Origin: a candidate division KSB1 bacterium
GTDB lineage: Bacteria; Zhuqueibacterota; Zhuqueibacteria; JANLFK01; Oleimicrobiaceae
DNA: 64,000 nucleotides
Assembly: GCA_034506335.1 (NCBI GenBank)
Contig: JAPDPR010000005.1
Coordinates: 61,896-125,895, forward strand
Direction: 5' to 3'
A program made the position numbers and the translations under genes. Below the pieces are notes generated by a model, which made no database searches, was not told where the DNA came from, and saw only the letters and a list, made by a program, of their open reading frames with translations. Of this stretch, positions 1-7,761 are shown one piece after another (positions within the stretch are counted from its first letter, which is position 1; each line of letters opens with the position of its first letter).

Positions 1-2507
1 CCCACCGCACCGCTTGACCTGCCCACTACACCGCACCCCACGGTGATGAGGCGTTGCTGGTTCTTGCGGTCGATCTTTACCGGGGCTACCCGCTTCTCAA
101 TACGCGCCAGGCTCTTCAGCGGAATCAAGGTTCCTGTCGGCCCCATAATCGACACATTCTCGATGTCATCAGGGCTTTTCCGGTCAGCCTCACGCAGCTG
201 CACAAAGATTGAATACTCGTCTCCTGCCTCGCGGTATTTCACTACGTCGCTGCCGTAGAAGCTCGTGCGGAGCGCCATACCAATCTGGGCCACGGATAGC
301 CCGAGTGCAGCAGCCTTGGCGCGGTCTACCACCACCCAGTACTCCGGCTTACCCTCTTCCCGTGAGACAACCACATCGGTGGTACCCTTGATGCCGGCCA
401 TGATATCCTGGATCTGCCGCGCTACTCGCTCGGTCTTCTCCAGGTCGTAACCGTACACCTCCACCTCAATGGGCTTGCCCCCACCAAACATAGCCAAGAA
501 TGGGTCTGTGGGGGTAAAATCTACCGTCTTGACGCCGGGAATATTTTGCAGGGCCTTACTGAGGCGTTGGCCGATCTCACGATCGCTGGCGGATCGCCGT
601 GCCCTGGGCACCAGGGTCCCCTGCACGTAGATGATGTTGCTCCCCTCCTGCTGGCCCATGCTCGCGCCCATGCCAAAGCGACTGGTACCGCAACGCGCGA
701 TGATGACATCTCGCTCGGGCACCTCCCTGGCAATGATCTCTTCCACCTGCCGCATTACCCCATCGGTGGTCTCCAAGTTGGTCCCCACGGGCAGCTCGAT
801 AAAACCCCGCAGCTGCGACTCGTCCGTCTGCGGGAAAAACTCCGTGTTGACAAAACGCAGCATTCCGAGGCTGATCGCAAATACAGCCAAGCCCGTGAGT
901 ATGACCACCAGCTTGTGCCGCAGGGCCCAGCCGAGGAGCCGGCGATAGGATTCCTCAACAACGCGAAACGCTCTCTCGCTCCGCGCATAGAACCTTGCGG
1001 AAAACGAGCCTTTCTCCTCACCGTTGCCGTTGCGTATGCGGAGGAGCTTTGCCGAAAGCATCGGCGTCAAATAGAGCGAAGTAAACAAGGAGGCAGCAAG
1101 CACAAACATGAGCACATACCCGAGCTGCCTAAACAGTATCCCCGCTATCCCTTGCACGAAGAGCAACGGAACAAAGATGACGATGGTAGTGAGCGTGGAA
1201 GCCGTGACCGCCATGGCCACCTCGCGCGCGCCGAATACGGCCCCCTCTTCGGGCGCCTCCTCCAACTCCGTCCGGTGCCGATAGATGTTCTCAAAGATCA
1301 CAATCGCATTGTCGACTACCATGCCGATGGCGATGGCTAAACTCGACAGCGACATGATGTTGATCGTGTAGTTAGCCGCGCGCAAGAGGATGAAGGCCGC
1401 CACTAACGAAAATGGAATGATAAAGGCGATGATCACACTAGCGCGCACGTTCCGGAGAAAGAGCAACACCACCAACACCACCAGAACGGAGGCCCACACG
1501 ACGGTCATGGCCAGGCCAGCAATGGACTGCTTGATGAAGGTGGAGCCGTCGTACACGCTCCTCACCACCACATCTTTGGGCAGCGTAGGCCGGATTTCCT
1601 CTATCTTTTTCCACACATTGTTGGTCACTTCCACCGTGTTGGCGCCGGACTGCTTCTGCACGATGACCATGACGCTGCGCTTGCCATCCATGCGGCTGAT
1701 GCGCGTGGGCTCGGCGTAGCCGTCTTCAATAGTCGCCACGTCGCGCAAGTAGATGGGCACGCCCCGCACGTTGCCAATGGCCACGTCGCCAATCTCTTGC
1801 ACGCTCCTGAACTCCCCCGGCAGGCGAACAATGTACTCCTTGGTCCCCATCTTCAAGGAGCCCGCCGGAAGATTCACGTTGGACGCCTGCAGCATGCGCG
1901 TCACCATGTCGATGGAAAGACCCCGTGCCTGGAGCGCCGCGGCATCCACCTTAACGTTGATCTGCCGCTCCAGCCCACCGAACGCGGTGGCCGAGCCTAC
2001 CCCTGGCACGCGGCGTATCGGATCACATACCCGATCATCAACGAGCTTGAGCAGGTCAGGAAAACTCTCCTCCGCGCTGATGCCCAAGAAGAGGATGGGC
2101 ATGAGCGAGGCGTCGAACTTGAAAATGAGCGGGTCAGTTGCGTCTTCCGGCAAGAACGGGGCGTAAAAGCCCAGCTTGTCGCGCACGTCCATCGCCGCCG
2201 CATCGATGTTCGTACCCCACTTGAAGTAGACGACCGTTGCCGAAATGTTCTCCTGGCTGGTCGACGTCACTTTATCCACGTTGGGCACGGTGCTGACCGC
2301 GTCCTCGATGACCCGCGTCACGCGGGTTTCCACATCCTCCGGGCCCGCGCCGGGATAGGTGGTGGTGATGGAGATTGCCGGCAGCGTGATGTCCGGCATC
2401 AGGTCAATGCCGAGCTGGGAAAGGCTGACGAGCCCCAAGATTAGAATGACGACAAAGACCGCGATCGTGGTAACAGGTCTGCGTACGCCCAGTTCCGGAA
2501 GGTTCAT
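1..2507 (-). CDS. RND efflux permease, HAE1/AcrB family, C-terminus cut by window edge
   Basis: Inner-membrane proton-driven pump of a tripartite efflux system, which exports hydrophobic compounds across both membranes. About 835 residues are visible of a family length near 1,030; the C-terminal transmembrane half lies outside the window. The protein opens MNLPELGVRRPVTTIAVFVV, the usual RND start with the first membrane helix. Periplasmic porter segments follow, then the TM4 motif GMVVDNAIVIFENI at about residue 398, whose Asp is the proton-relay residue of the family, then a second membrane block and the second porter half. The ATG at 2507 lies one base past the adaptor stop codon, so the two genes are tightly coupled. 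The substrate cannot be told from sequence. Family assignment is very secure. Confidence 0.95.
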   Translation of the reverse strand, partial: MNLPELGVRRPVTTIAVFVVILILGLVSLSQLGIDLMPDITLPAISITTTYPGAGPEDVETRVTRVIEDAVSTVPNVDKVTSTSQENISATVVYFKWGTNIDAAAMDVRDKLGFYAPFLPEDATDPLIFKFDASLMPILFLGISAEESFPDLLKLVDDRVCDPIRRVPGVGSATAFGGLERQINVKVDAAALQARGLSIDMVTRMLQASNVNLPAGSLKMGTKEYIVRLPGEFRSVQEIGDVAIGNVRGVPIYLRDVATIEDGYAEPTRISRMDGKRSVMVIVQKQSGANTVEVTNNVWKKIEEIRPTLPKDVVVRSVYDGSTFIKQSIAGLAMTVVWASVLVVLVVLLFLRNVRASVIIAFIIPFSLVAAFILLRAANYTINIMSLSSLAIAIGMVVDNAIVIFENIYRHRTELEEAPEEGAVFGAREVAMAVTASTLTTIVIFVPLLFVQGIAGILFRQLGYVLMFVLAASLFTSLYLTPMLSAKLLRIRNGNGEEKGSFSARFYARSERAFRVVEESYRRLLGWALRHKLVVILTGLAVFAISLGMLRFVNTEFFPQTDESQLRGFIELPVGTNLETTDGVMRQVEEIIAREVPERDVIIARCGTSRFGMGASMGQQEGSNIIYVQGTLVPRARRSASDREIGQRLSKALQNIPGVKTVDFTPTDPFLAMFGGGKPIEVEVYGYDLEKTERVARQIQDIMAGIKGTTDVVVSREEGKPEYWVVVDRAKAAALGLSVAQIGMALRTSFYGSDVVKYREAGDEYSIFVQLREADRKSPDDIENVSIMGPTGTLIPLKSLARIEKRVAPVKIDRKNQQRLITVGCGVVGRSSGAV

Positions 2508-2508
2508 A

Positions 2509-3603
2509 CTACTCGCCTCCTTCCACGATGACCCGCGAGCCCTGCTGCAGCATCTGCTGGCCCGTCACTACCAGCTGCTCACCTTCGGTCAAGCCGCTGA
2601 CTATCTCCGCCAAACCATTCTGGCTAATGCCAGTCCGCACCGCTCTGCGCACCGCAATCCCACCCTCGACCACATACACGTAGCGGTCCGTCTCGCTGCC
2701 CAGCAGCGCGTCGGTGGGCACTACGATTGCATCTTCTTTGGCGGCTACCACCACGGTCACCCGTGCGAACATCCCTGGCTTGAGCTCGCCGCGCGGATTC
2801 GGGACCACCACCTGCACTTCGAAGGTGCGGGTCGCAGGGTTTGCTGCGGCATTGACCGCCATTACCTGCCCGGCAAAGACCTGCTCAGAGTAGACATCGG
2901 CGCGCACCTCCACGGGCAGCCCCTGGCGCAGCTTGGTCACTTCTCGGTCCGAGGCATTGATGCGAATCTTGACGCGCGAGAGGTCCATCAGGCTGACCAC
3001 GCCCTGCGCCCCCGGCATCTGCGGGTTGATCATATCGCCCTCGTTGAGGTACTTGCCTGTCACAACGCCGGAAAAGGGGGCTTTCATCACCGCGTGGCGG
3101 AGCTGCCACTCGGCCAAGGCCAGGGCTGCCTGCGCCTGCTGCAATTGCGCCTGTGCAGCTTGATAAGCCAGCTGCACCTTCTCATATTGCTGGTCGCTGA
3201 CCGAGCCCTTCTGTTTCAGCTCCTGCATGCGGTTCCAATTGCGCTCGGCGTCATCAAAGTTGGCCTGGGCCACGGCTAACCCCGCCTGCGCCTGCCGCAA
3301 TTGCAACGAGAAGGTCTCGTTGTCAAGCTCGGCCAGGACCTGCCCCTCTGCCACTCGATCGCCGATCTCCACGTTGATCCTGGCAATCTTGCCCCCAACG
3401 CTCGGCACGATGCGCATCTCGCGATAAGGCTCAACAGTTCCGGTATAGGTGAATACCTCCCGAATCGGCCCTCGCGCCACTGCGGCGACTTTTACCGGCA
3501 CTATCGCCGTCTCGGCGCTCCGGCCGTCCCCTTTTGAACCACAGCCGGCAATTGCCACCAGACACAGCGCTGCGGCACACCCTACAAGACAGACAGATCT
3601 CAT
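2509..3603 (-). CDS. RND efflux periplasmic adaptor (membrane fusion protein), lipoprotein
   Basis: Adaptor that bridges the RND pump and the TolC channel. The 364-residue protein starts MRSVCLVGCAAALCLVAIAG and continues into a lipobox Cys (IAGC), so it should be anchored by lipid to the inner membrane. Lipoyl/barrel-sandwich halves flank an alpha-helical hairpin rich in Gln and Ala (for example AYQAAQAQLQQAQAALALAE), followed by beta-barrel segments (GEQLVVTGQQMLQQGSRVIV near the end). I chose the ATG at 3603 because GGAGG stands five bases upstream; an in-frame start 24 bases further upstream lacks this. It lies 25 bases after the TolC gene. Assignment to the HlyD/AcrA family is secure; specificity is unknown. 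Confidence 0.94.
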   Translation of the reverse strand: MRSVCLVGCAAALCLVAIAGCGSKGDGRSAETAIVPVKVAAVARGPIREVFTYTGTVEPYREMRIVPSVGGKIARINVEIGDRVAEGQVLAELDNETFSLQLRQAQAGLAVAQANFDDAERNWNRMQELKQKGSVSDQQYEKVQLAYQAAQAQLQQAQAALALAEWQLRHAVMKAPFSGVVTGKYLNEGDMINPQMPGAQGVVSLMDLSRVKIRINASDREVTKLRQGLPVEVRADVYSEQVFAGQVMAVNAAANPATRTFEVQVVVPNPRGELKPGMFARVTVVVAAKEDAIVVPTDALLGSETDRYVYVVEGGIAVRRAVRTGISQNGLAEIVSGLTEGEQLVVTGQQMLQQGSRVIVEGGE

Positions 3604-3628
3604 CGGTTCCTCCATCATACAAATCACG

Positions 3629-5014
3629 TCAGTTAGCTGTTCTTTCCGTCACAGTCCGCCCCAAGGCGCGGTCCAGCCGCGCGAGGGCAATCTGATAATC
3701 GGCCAACGCGGATACATGGTCGGTCCTGGCCTTGACCAACAGCGAGTTAGCGTCCAGGACCTCTGTATTGGTCACCATCCCTTCGTGAAACTTGTCCAGC
3801 GTCACCTTGTAGTTCTCTTCAGCCTGGGCCACGTTTTCTTCGGCGATTGCCAAGCTCTGTTTGGCCTCGTTGATGGCAAGAATCGCCTGCGTCACCTCCA
3901 GGGCGATGCCGTCCTTAAGGGCGCTGAGACTGGCCCGTACCTGGCGGAGCTGGCGTTCGGCCTGCTCCTGCTTGTAGCGTGTGGCGCCCCAGTCAAAGAG
4001 GTTAATCTGGGCCGCCACCGTGGCCGTCCATGTGGCGTAAAAGTCGGGGTTGTATTCACGGTCGGGGCGCTTGTACCCGTAATCCAGCACCAGTGCGACC
4101 GAAGGTAGCCAACCGGCAGAAGCCATCTGTACCGCCTTTTGGCTCATGCGTTGGTTGTGCTCCATCATGCGTACCTCCGGGCGCTGCCGAAGGGCTATTT
4201 CCCGCGCCTCGGCAAGATCTACCTCCACAGGCGGTACATGCTCCAACCGTTCAGTCAATTCGAGCTCAGTGTCCAACGGGAGGCCCAGGAGCATGCACAG
4301 AGCCTCCATGGCCAGACGGCGGCCATGCTGCACCTGGATTTCCATTAGGCGCACATTAGCGAGCTGGACCTTGGCCTTCAGCAGGTCATTCTTGGTGAGC
4401 ATGCCCACATCGTACATATTCTGCAAGTCCTGGAGATAGGCCTCCATGCGCTGCACCCCCTGGTGTGCCACTTCTACCATCTTCTCGGCCTTCACTGCCC
4501 CCCAGTAGGCCTTCTTCACCTCTAAGATGAGATCGCCCTCGTCCTTCTCCAGACCCGCCTCGGCAATTTTCTCGCCCTCCTGCGCCATGCGGTAGCCGTT
4601 GAACAGACGCCCGCCGGTGAACAGAGGCTGCTGTAAGGTGATGCCGATGCCGACGATCTCGTCCCGACCTATCGGGATACGTTTGGGAAACGTCTGCGGC
4701 GGCATGCCCGGGATTTGGGGTAAGTTCTTGGAAAAGCCCTCAAAGATGCGACCCGGCATGAAGGGAGCGACATCAAGCCGGCTATAGCTGGCCGAACCGC
4801 GGAGCTGAGGGAAGAAGCCTGTCCGGGCTTCTCCAACCCGTGCTGCGGCTTCGCCTACTTTTTCGCGAGCCACCACCAGCCGTTCGTTCTGGGTTAGCGC
4901 CAATTCCACGCTCTTCTGCAGGTCAAGTGCAACGCGCTCTTGCGCTAGCGCTGCGGCAACGCCTAAGAGCACGGAGCCAATACCCGCAACCCACCACAAC
5001 CGAACTTTGCTCAT
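3629..5014 (-). CDS. TolC-family outer membrane efflux channel
   Basis: Outer-membrane channel of the tripartite pump. The product is about 461 residues, normal for the family, with an N-terminal signal peptide (MSKVRLWWVAGIGSVLLGVAAALAQ region). It carries the duplicated helical pattern of the family: SVELALTQNERLVVAREKVGEA near the N-terminus and EARE(IALRQRPEVRMMEHN) in the second half, each followed by long Ala/Gln/Glu-rich helices, and a C-terminal segment typical of outer-membrane efflux proteins. The start at 5014 was preferred over an ATG 39 bases upstream because it has an AGGTGAGGTG Shine-Dalgarno stretch and a proper signal peptide. It lies between the barrel protein and the adaptor in one operon. 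Confidence 0.93.
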   Translation of the reverse strand: MSKVRLWWVAGIGSVLLGVAAALAQERVALDLQKSVELALTQNERLVVAREKVGEAAARVGEARTGFFPQLRGSASYSRLDVAPFMPGRIFEGFSKNLPQIPGMPPQTFPKRIPIGRDEIVGIGITLQQPLFTGGRLFNGYRMAQEGEKIAEAGLEKDEGDLILEVKKAYWGAVKAEKMVEVAHQGVQRMEAYLQDLQNMYDVGMLTKNDLLKAKVQLANVRLMEIQVQHGRRLAMEALCMLLGLPLDTELELTERLEHVPPVEVDLAEAREIALRQRPEVRMMEHNQRMSQKAVQMASAGWLPSVALVLDYGYKRPDREYNPDFYATWTATVAAQINLFDWGATRYKQEQAERQLRQVRASLSALKDGIALEVTQAILAINEAKQSLAIAEENVAQAEENYKVTLDKFHEGMVTNTEVLDANSLLVKARTDHVSALADYQIALARLDRALGRTVTERTAN

Positions 5015-5053
5015 GAGCACCTCACCTCTGCTACTCTGCTTTGCGTTCATCAC

Positions 5054-5680
5054 TCATCGGCCCCAAGGGAAAACACTCACCCCCCCACCAATGGAGAGAA
5101 GGGTTTGCTCACTGAACCCGCTCCCGAATAAGAAACGGTCCCGGGAAAGGACGTAGGCTACCCTCGCCTCGCCGAAGACGGCTGCCCACCGGGAGAATCG
5201 AAGTTCAAGGCCGACGCCACCCACCAGGCCGGCGCTCATCTTTTTCAGAGCCTCGCCCTCGACGGTCACCGGGTCGCCCCGCAGGCCGTCACGAGTGAAG
5301 CGCCACGGGAACACACCCACTCCTGCCACCGCATAAGGCGCCAGCGGCCCCATGGGCAGGCTCACCCGATTGCAGAAGGTAACCGCGGGCACCACAAACA
5401 TCGGCTTCTTTCCCGGCTCCTCACGATAGGCATCGGCAAAGGGCGCCCACCCTAGGTCCACCCCCGCCTCAATACCATAGTGCCGTGCCACCTGCTGCTG
5501 GAGGAACACACCCGCGATCGAGCCGGGTTGCAGCAGCTCGGCAGTGCTGGTCGACTCGTTGTACGTGCCGGCCAGCGAGGCGAGTCCCCCGCTGCGCACC
5601 CCGAATCCTGGCCCGCCGGCAAAAGAGGCCGTACTGCCAATTGTCCCAATAGCCACAACCAAAAACATTGCTTTCCGCAT
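5054..5680 (-). CDS. small outer-membrane beta-barrel protein of the efflux operon
   Basis: A 208-residue protein with a signal peptide (MRKAMFLVVAIGTIGSTASFAG) followed by alternating hydrophobic/polar strands rich in Gly and aromatic residues (for example VGLELRFSRWAAVFGEARVAYV), as in small eight-stranded outer-membrane barrels of the OmpW/OmpA-barrel type. It ends GGGVSVFPWGR. The ATG at 5680 has GGAGG five bases upstream, so it is preferred over an in-frame ATG 21 bases earlier. It sits between the TetR gene and tolC and is probably cotranscribed. Its role is unknown. It could be an accessory porin or a stress-linked barrel; placement within an efflux operon is unusual but not unheard of. 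Confidence 0.7.
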   Translation of the reverse strand: MRKAMFLVVAIGTIGSTASFAGGPGFGVRSGGLASLAGTYNESTSTAELLQPGSIAGVFLQQQVARHYGIEAGVDLGWAPFADAYREEPGKKPMFVVPAVTFCNRVSLPMGPLAPYAVAGVGVFPWRFTRDGLRGDPVTVEGEALKKMSAGLVGGVGLELRFSRWAAVFGEARVAYVLSRDRFLFGSGFSEQTLLSIGGGVSVFPWGR

Positions 5681-5736
5681 TTGAACCTCCGTCATACCCA
5701 CAAGACCGGACTACCTCGGCAAGGTTTCGCCGCGTC

Positions 5737-6348
5737 TCACTTGCCCCCTCCGTGAAGAAATAGGTCCACCACCGCTTCACTCTCCGACACGAGGCTGGGC
5801 TCGGTCCCCACATGCACCCAGTGAAACACGAAGGAATCGAGCATCCCTGCTAGGCAGTGGACCAAATGGATGGCAGGGAGGTCGCGCAGAACTCCCTCTC
5901 TCTTCCCCGTCTCCATCACCCGCTCCCAGAAGTCGATGAAGCGAGCGAACAGCTCGGTCACTTCACGACGGAACTCATCGGCAACCTGGGCGTCCATGCG
6001 CGACTTTTCCGCGTGGATGAGCTTAAAGAACGGGCGGTGCTTCTCAAAAAAGGCGAAGTAGCGCTGAACCATGCAGGTGAGGCGCTCAATGAAGGAGCCT
6101 GGTTCCTGCATGGCGCTTTCCAAGGTGCCTAGGAAGGCTAGCGCCCTGTCGCGGAGGAGGCTGAAGAAGAGCTCTTCCTTACTTGCGAAGTAGAGGTAAA
6201 CGGCGCCTTTTGAGAGCTCCGCCCTCTCCGCAATGGCCTCCATGGTGACTTCATGATAACCTCGTTCCGAGAAGAGCGCCTCGGCAGCGCACATGATTTC
6301 GGCGCGGCGCGCCTGTCGCTCGCGCTCTTTACGGTCTTCGACTCCCAC
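5737..6348 (-). CDS. TetR/AcrR-family transcriptional regulator, first gene of the efflux operon
   Basis: A 203-residue TetR-type repressor. Its N-terminal helix-turn-helix domain shows the family pattern: ALFSERGYHEVTMEAIAERA, then LSKGAVYLYFASKEELF. A ligand-binding helical domain of about 140 residues follows (FIERLTCMVQRYFAFFEKHR and onward). The start chosen is GTG at 6348, preceded by AGGAGA; longer in-frame extensions would run through the operator and promoter. It is the promoter-proximal gene of the operon continuing to the RND pump. Two TetR-type palindromes lie just upstream, so autoregulation with relief by a pump substrate is a reasonable inference. The ligand is unknown. Confidence 0.93.
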   Translation of the reverse strand: MGVEDRKERERQARRAEIMCAAEALFSERGYHEVTMEAIAERAELSKGAVYLYFASKEELFFSLLRDRALAFLGTLESAMQEPGSFIERLTCMVQRYFAFFEKHRPFFKLIHAEKSRMDAQVADEFRREVTELFARFIDFWERVMETGKREGVLRDLPAIHLVHCLAGMLDSFVFHWVHVGTEPSLVSESEAVVDLFLHGGGK

Positions 6349-6390
6349 GTAGCTTTCTCCTGTGTCTGAGATGACAACAAACACTATCGT

Positions 6391-6424
6391 GACTGACCGT
6401 TCAGCTAATGACTGACCGGTCAGT
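6391..6424 (-). promoter_or_regulatory. tandem TetR-type operator palindromes
   Basis: ACTGACCGGTCAGT at 6411-6424 is a perfect 14-base palindrome. A second copy, CTGACCGTTCAG at 6393-6404, is palindromic with one mismatch. The shared GACTGACCG cores start 19 bases apart, about two helical turns. The pair lies between the predicted -10 element and the TetR start, so repressor binding would block transcription initiation. Sites built on GACNG/CNGTC halves are typical of TetR/AcrR repressors. Confidence 0.85.
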
Positions 6425-6430
6425 ATCGCA

Positions 6431-6459
6431 AATATAGCACAATCCGGTGAAGCCGTCAA
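6431..6459 (-). promoter_or_regulatory. sigma-70-type promoter of the efflux operon
   Basis: Read on the minus strand, TTGACG (6459-6454) is separated by 17 bases from TATATT (6436-6431). Transcription would start at about 6424, at the edge of the operator palindrome. It is a near-consensus housekeeping promoter. Confidence 0.75.
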
Positions 6460-7761
6460 GGGCTTTTTCTTCGGCAGCAGAAGTTGCCAAGGCACCCAGA
6501 TATGTGGAAGGTCCCCAGCGGACAGCGGCAGGTCGACTTGGCCGCTTTGACACCAAAGTGTGCCGGCTTAAGGCAGCGGTCGCATTTCTCGCCTCAATAG
6601 GCAGTTTTCAGCGAGTGCTTGAATCGAAGGATAAGTCTTCCGCTGGGGAAAGAAACTCTCACGAGGAAGACGAGGCATGCCCCTTGCCGACACCGTTCTG
6701 GCTTCTCATTCCTGCAAGAGAGCAGACACTTTTCACCAGGCGCAGTGAAAAATACGACCACCCCCCGAGTAGTGGCACCCGAGACTCTTTGGAGTCTCAC
6801 TGACCCATACCTTTTCAGACAAACGCCGGGTACGCTCTGGCGGAGGGAAATGTGATGCTCGTTCCCTACTGGAGCCGGTGTCCTACTCACTTTTTATTCC
6901 AATCCGCGAACAATTGCGAGACAACGTCTTTATCCGTGGGACACAATTGTCTCTCCCGCCCGTGCCAACGAGCAGGCCGGGTGCCCTACAGCAAACCGAT
7001 ATCGCCAGGGAACCATAGCTCATCTCGCCACAAGAGTCAACCCCCACCACGGACCCGCCAACACATGACAAGCCCTCCGCCTCGCCCAGGAGCACTGCCC
7101 CCGGTGCGACGGAGGAAAGGAGTCACTCAAGACGTTGGTCTTTTTCCTACCTGGCGCAGCAAGCAGTGACATGAACCCGCATACCTGCCCACGCTCCAAT
7201 CACCGATCAAGGGAAGCATAATTCCCGGTCAAAGGAACCCCTCGCCTCTACCGTGGATGGGCCGCAGCGCGGCAAATGGACGCCCCCGTCTATCATCCCC
7301 GCGATAAGGCCGGACAGGACCCGCCCCTGCCTCAGACCCCAAGAGACGAGCCGACTGCTTCTGGCCAAAAGCCCTAGAACAAAAGCTCCCCCTTTCGTGT
7401 AGCAAAAGGGGGAGCGCTGCGCTTGTCTTGTACCAACGGCCTCGGCGGCTGCCGGCTATTGTGAGCCTGAGCAAGCCCGTAGCCAAAAGGGCAGAAACTG
7501 AACCGCTCTTGTCCTGGCCCCGGTCGGGACTCGGCTCAGCCCCAGCACATAGCCATCGTGCCTGAGCACGGGCCGATTGGCCTCACCACCGGCAGCCTCC
7601 ATCCCCCGTGGCCATAATAGCACGGAGGGACAAAGTGTCCTCGCTCCCTCGTACAGCAACCCAGGCCGCCGCCTACCACACAAAGCATGGAGCACTAGCT
7701 CCTCTTGCAAAGGCCCGTCCCGCTCCCCGGACCGAGACGGGCCCTGAAAGTTTACCCTGTC
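6460..7761. other. 1.3-kb gap without a recognisable gene
   Basis: Short open frames occur here on both strands, but none has a good start site, a family-like composition or recognisable motifs. I see no tRNA or rRNA. The region holds the terminator at 7385-7415 and a perfect 7-bp hairpin at 6781-6798 (GAGACTC arms) without a U-tract. A long 3' untranslated stretch or a decayed gene is possible. Confidence 0.5.
7385..7415 (-). terminator. rho-independent terminator
   Basis: A perfect 11-bp stem (GCTCCCCCTTT paired with AAAGGGGGAGC) with a 9-base loop. On the minus strand it is followed by TTTTGTTCT. It lies about 350 bases beyond the stop of the repeat-containing surface protein and probably ends that transcript. 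Confidence 0.8.

Noticed and set aside
546..1340. Long plus-strand frame within the RND permease gene
   Set aside because: It lies wholly opposite a clear AcrB-family gene and has a shadow-like composition rich in His, Arg and Pro.
6781..6798. Perfect 7-bp hairpin GAGACTC-TTTG-GAGTCTC
   Set aside because: No U-tract on either strand and no gene end nearby, so not called a terminator.
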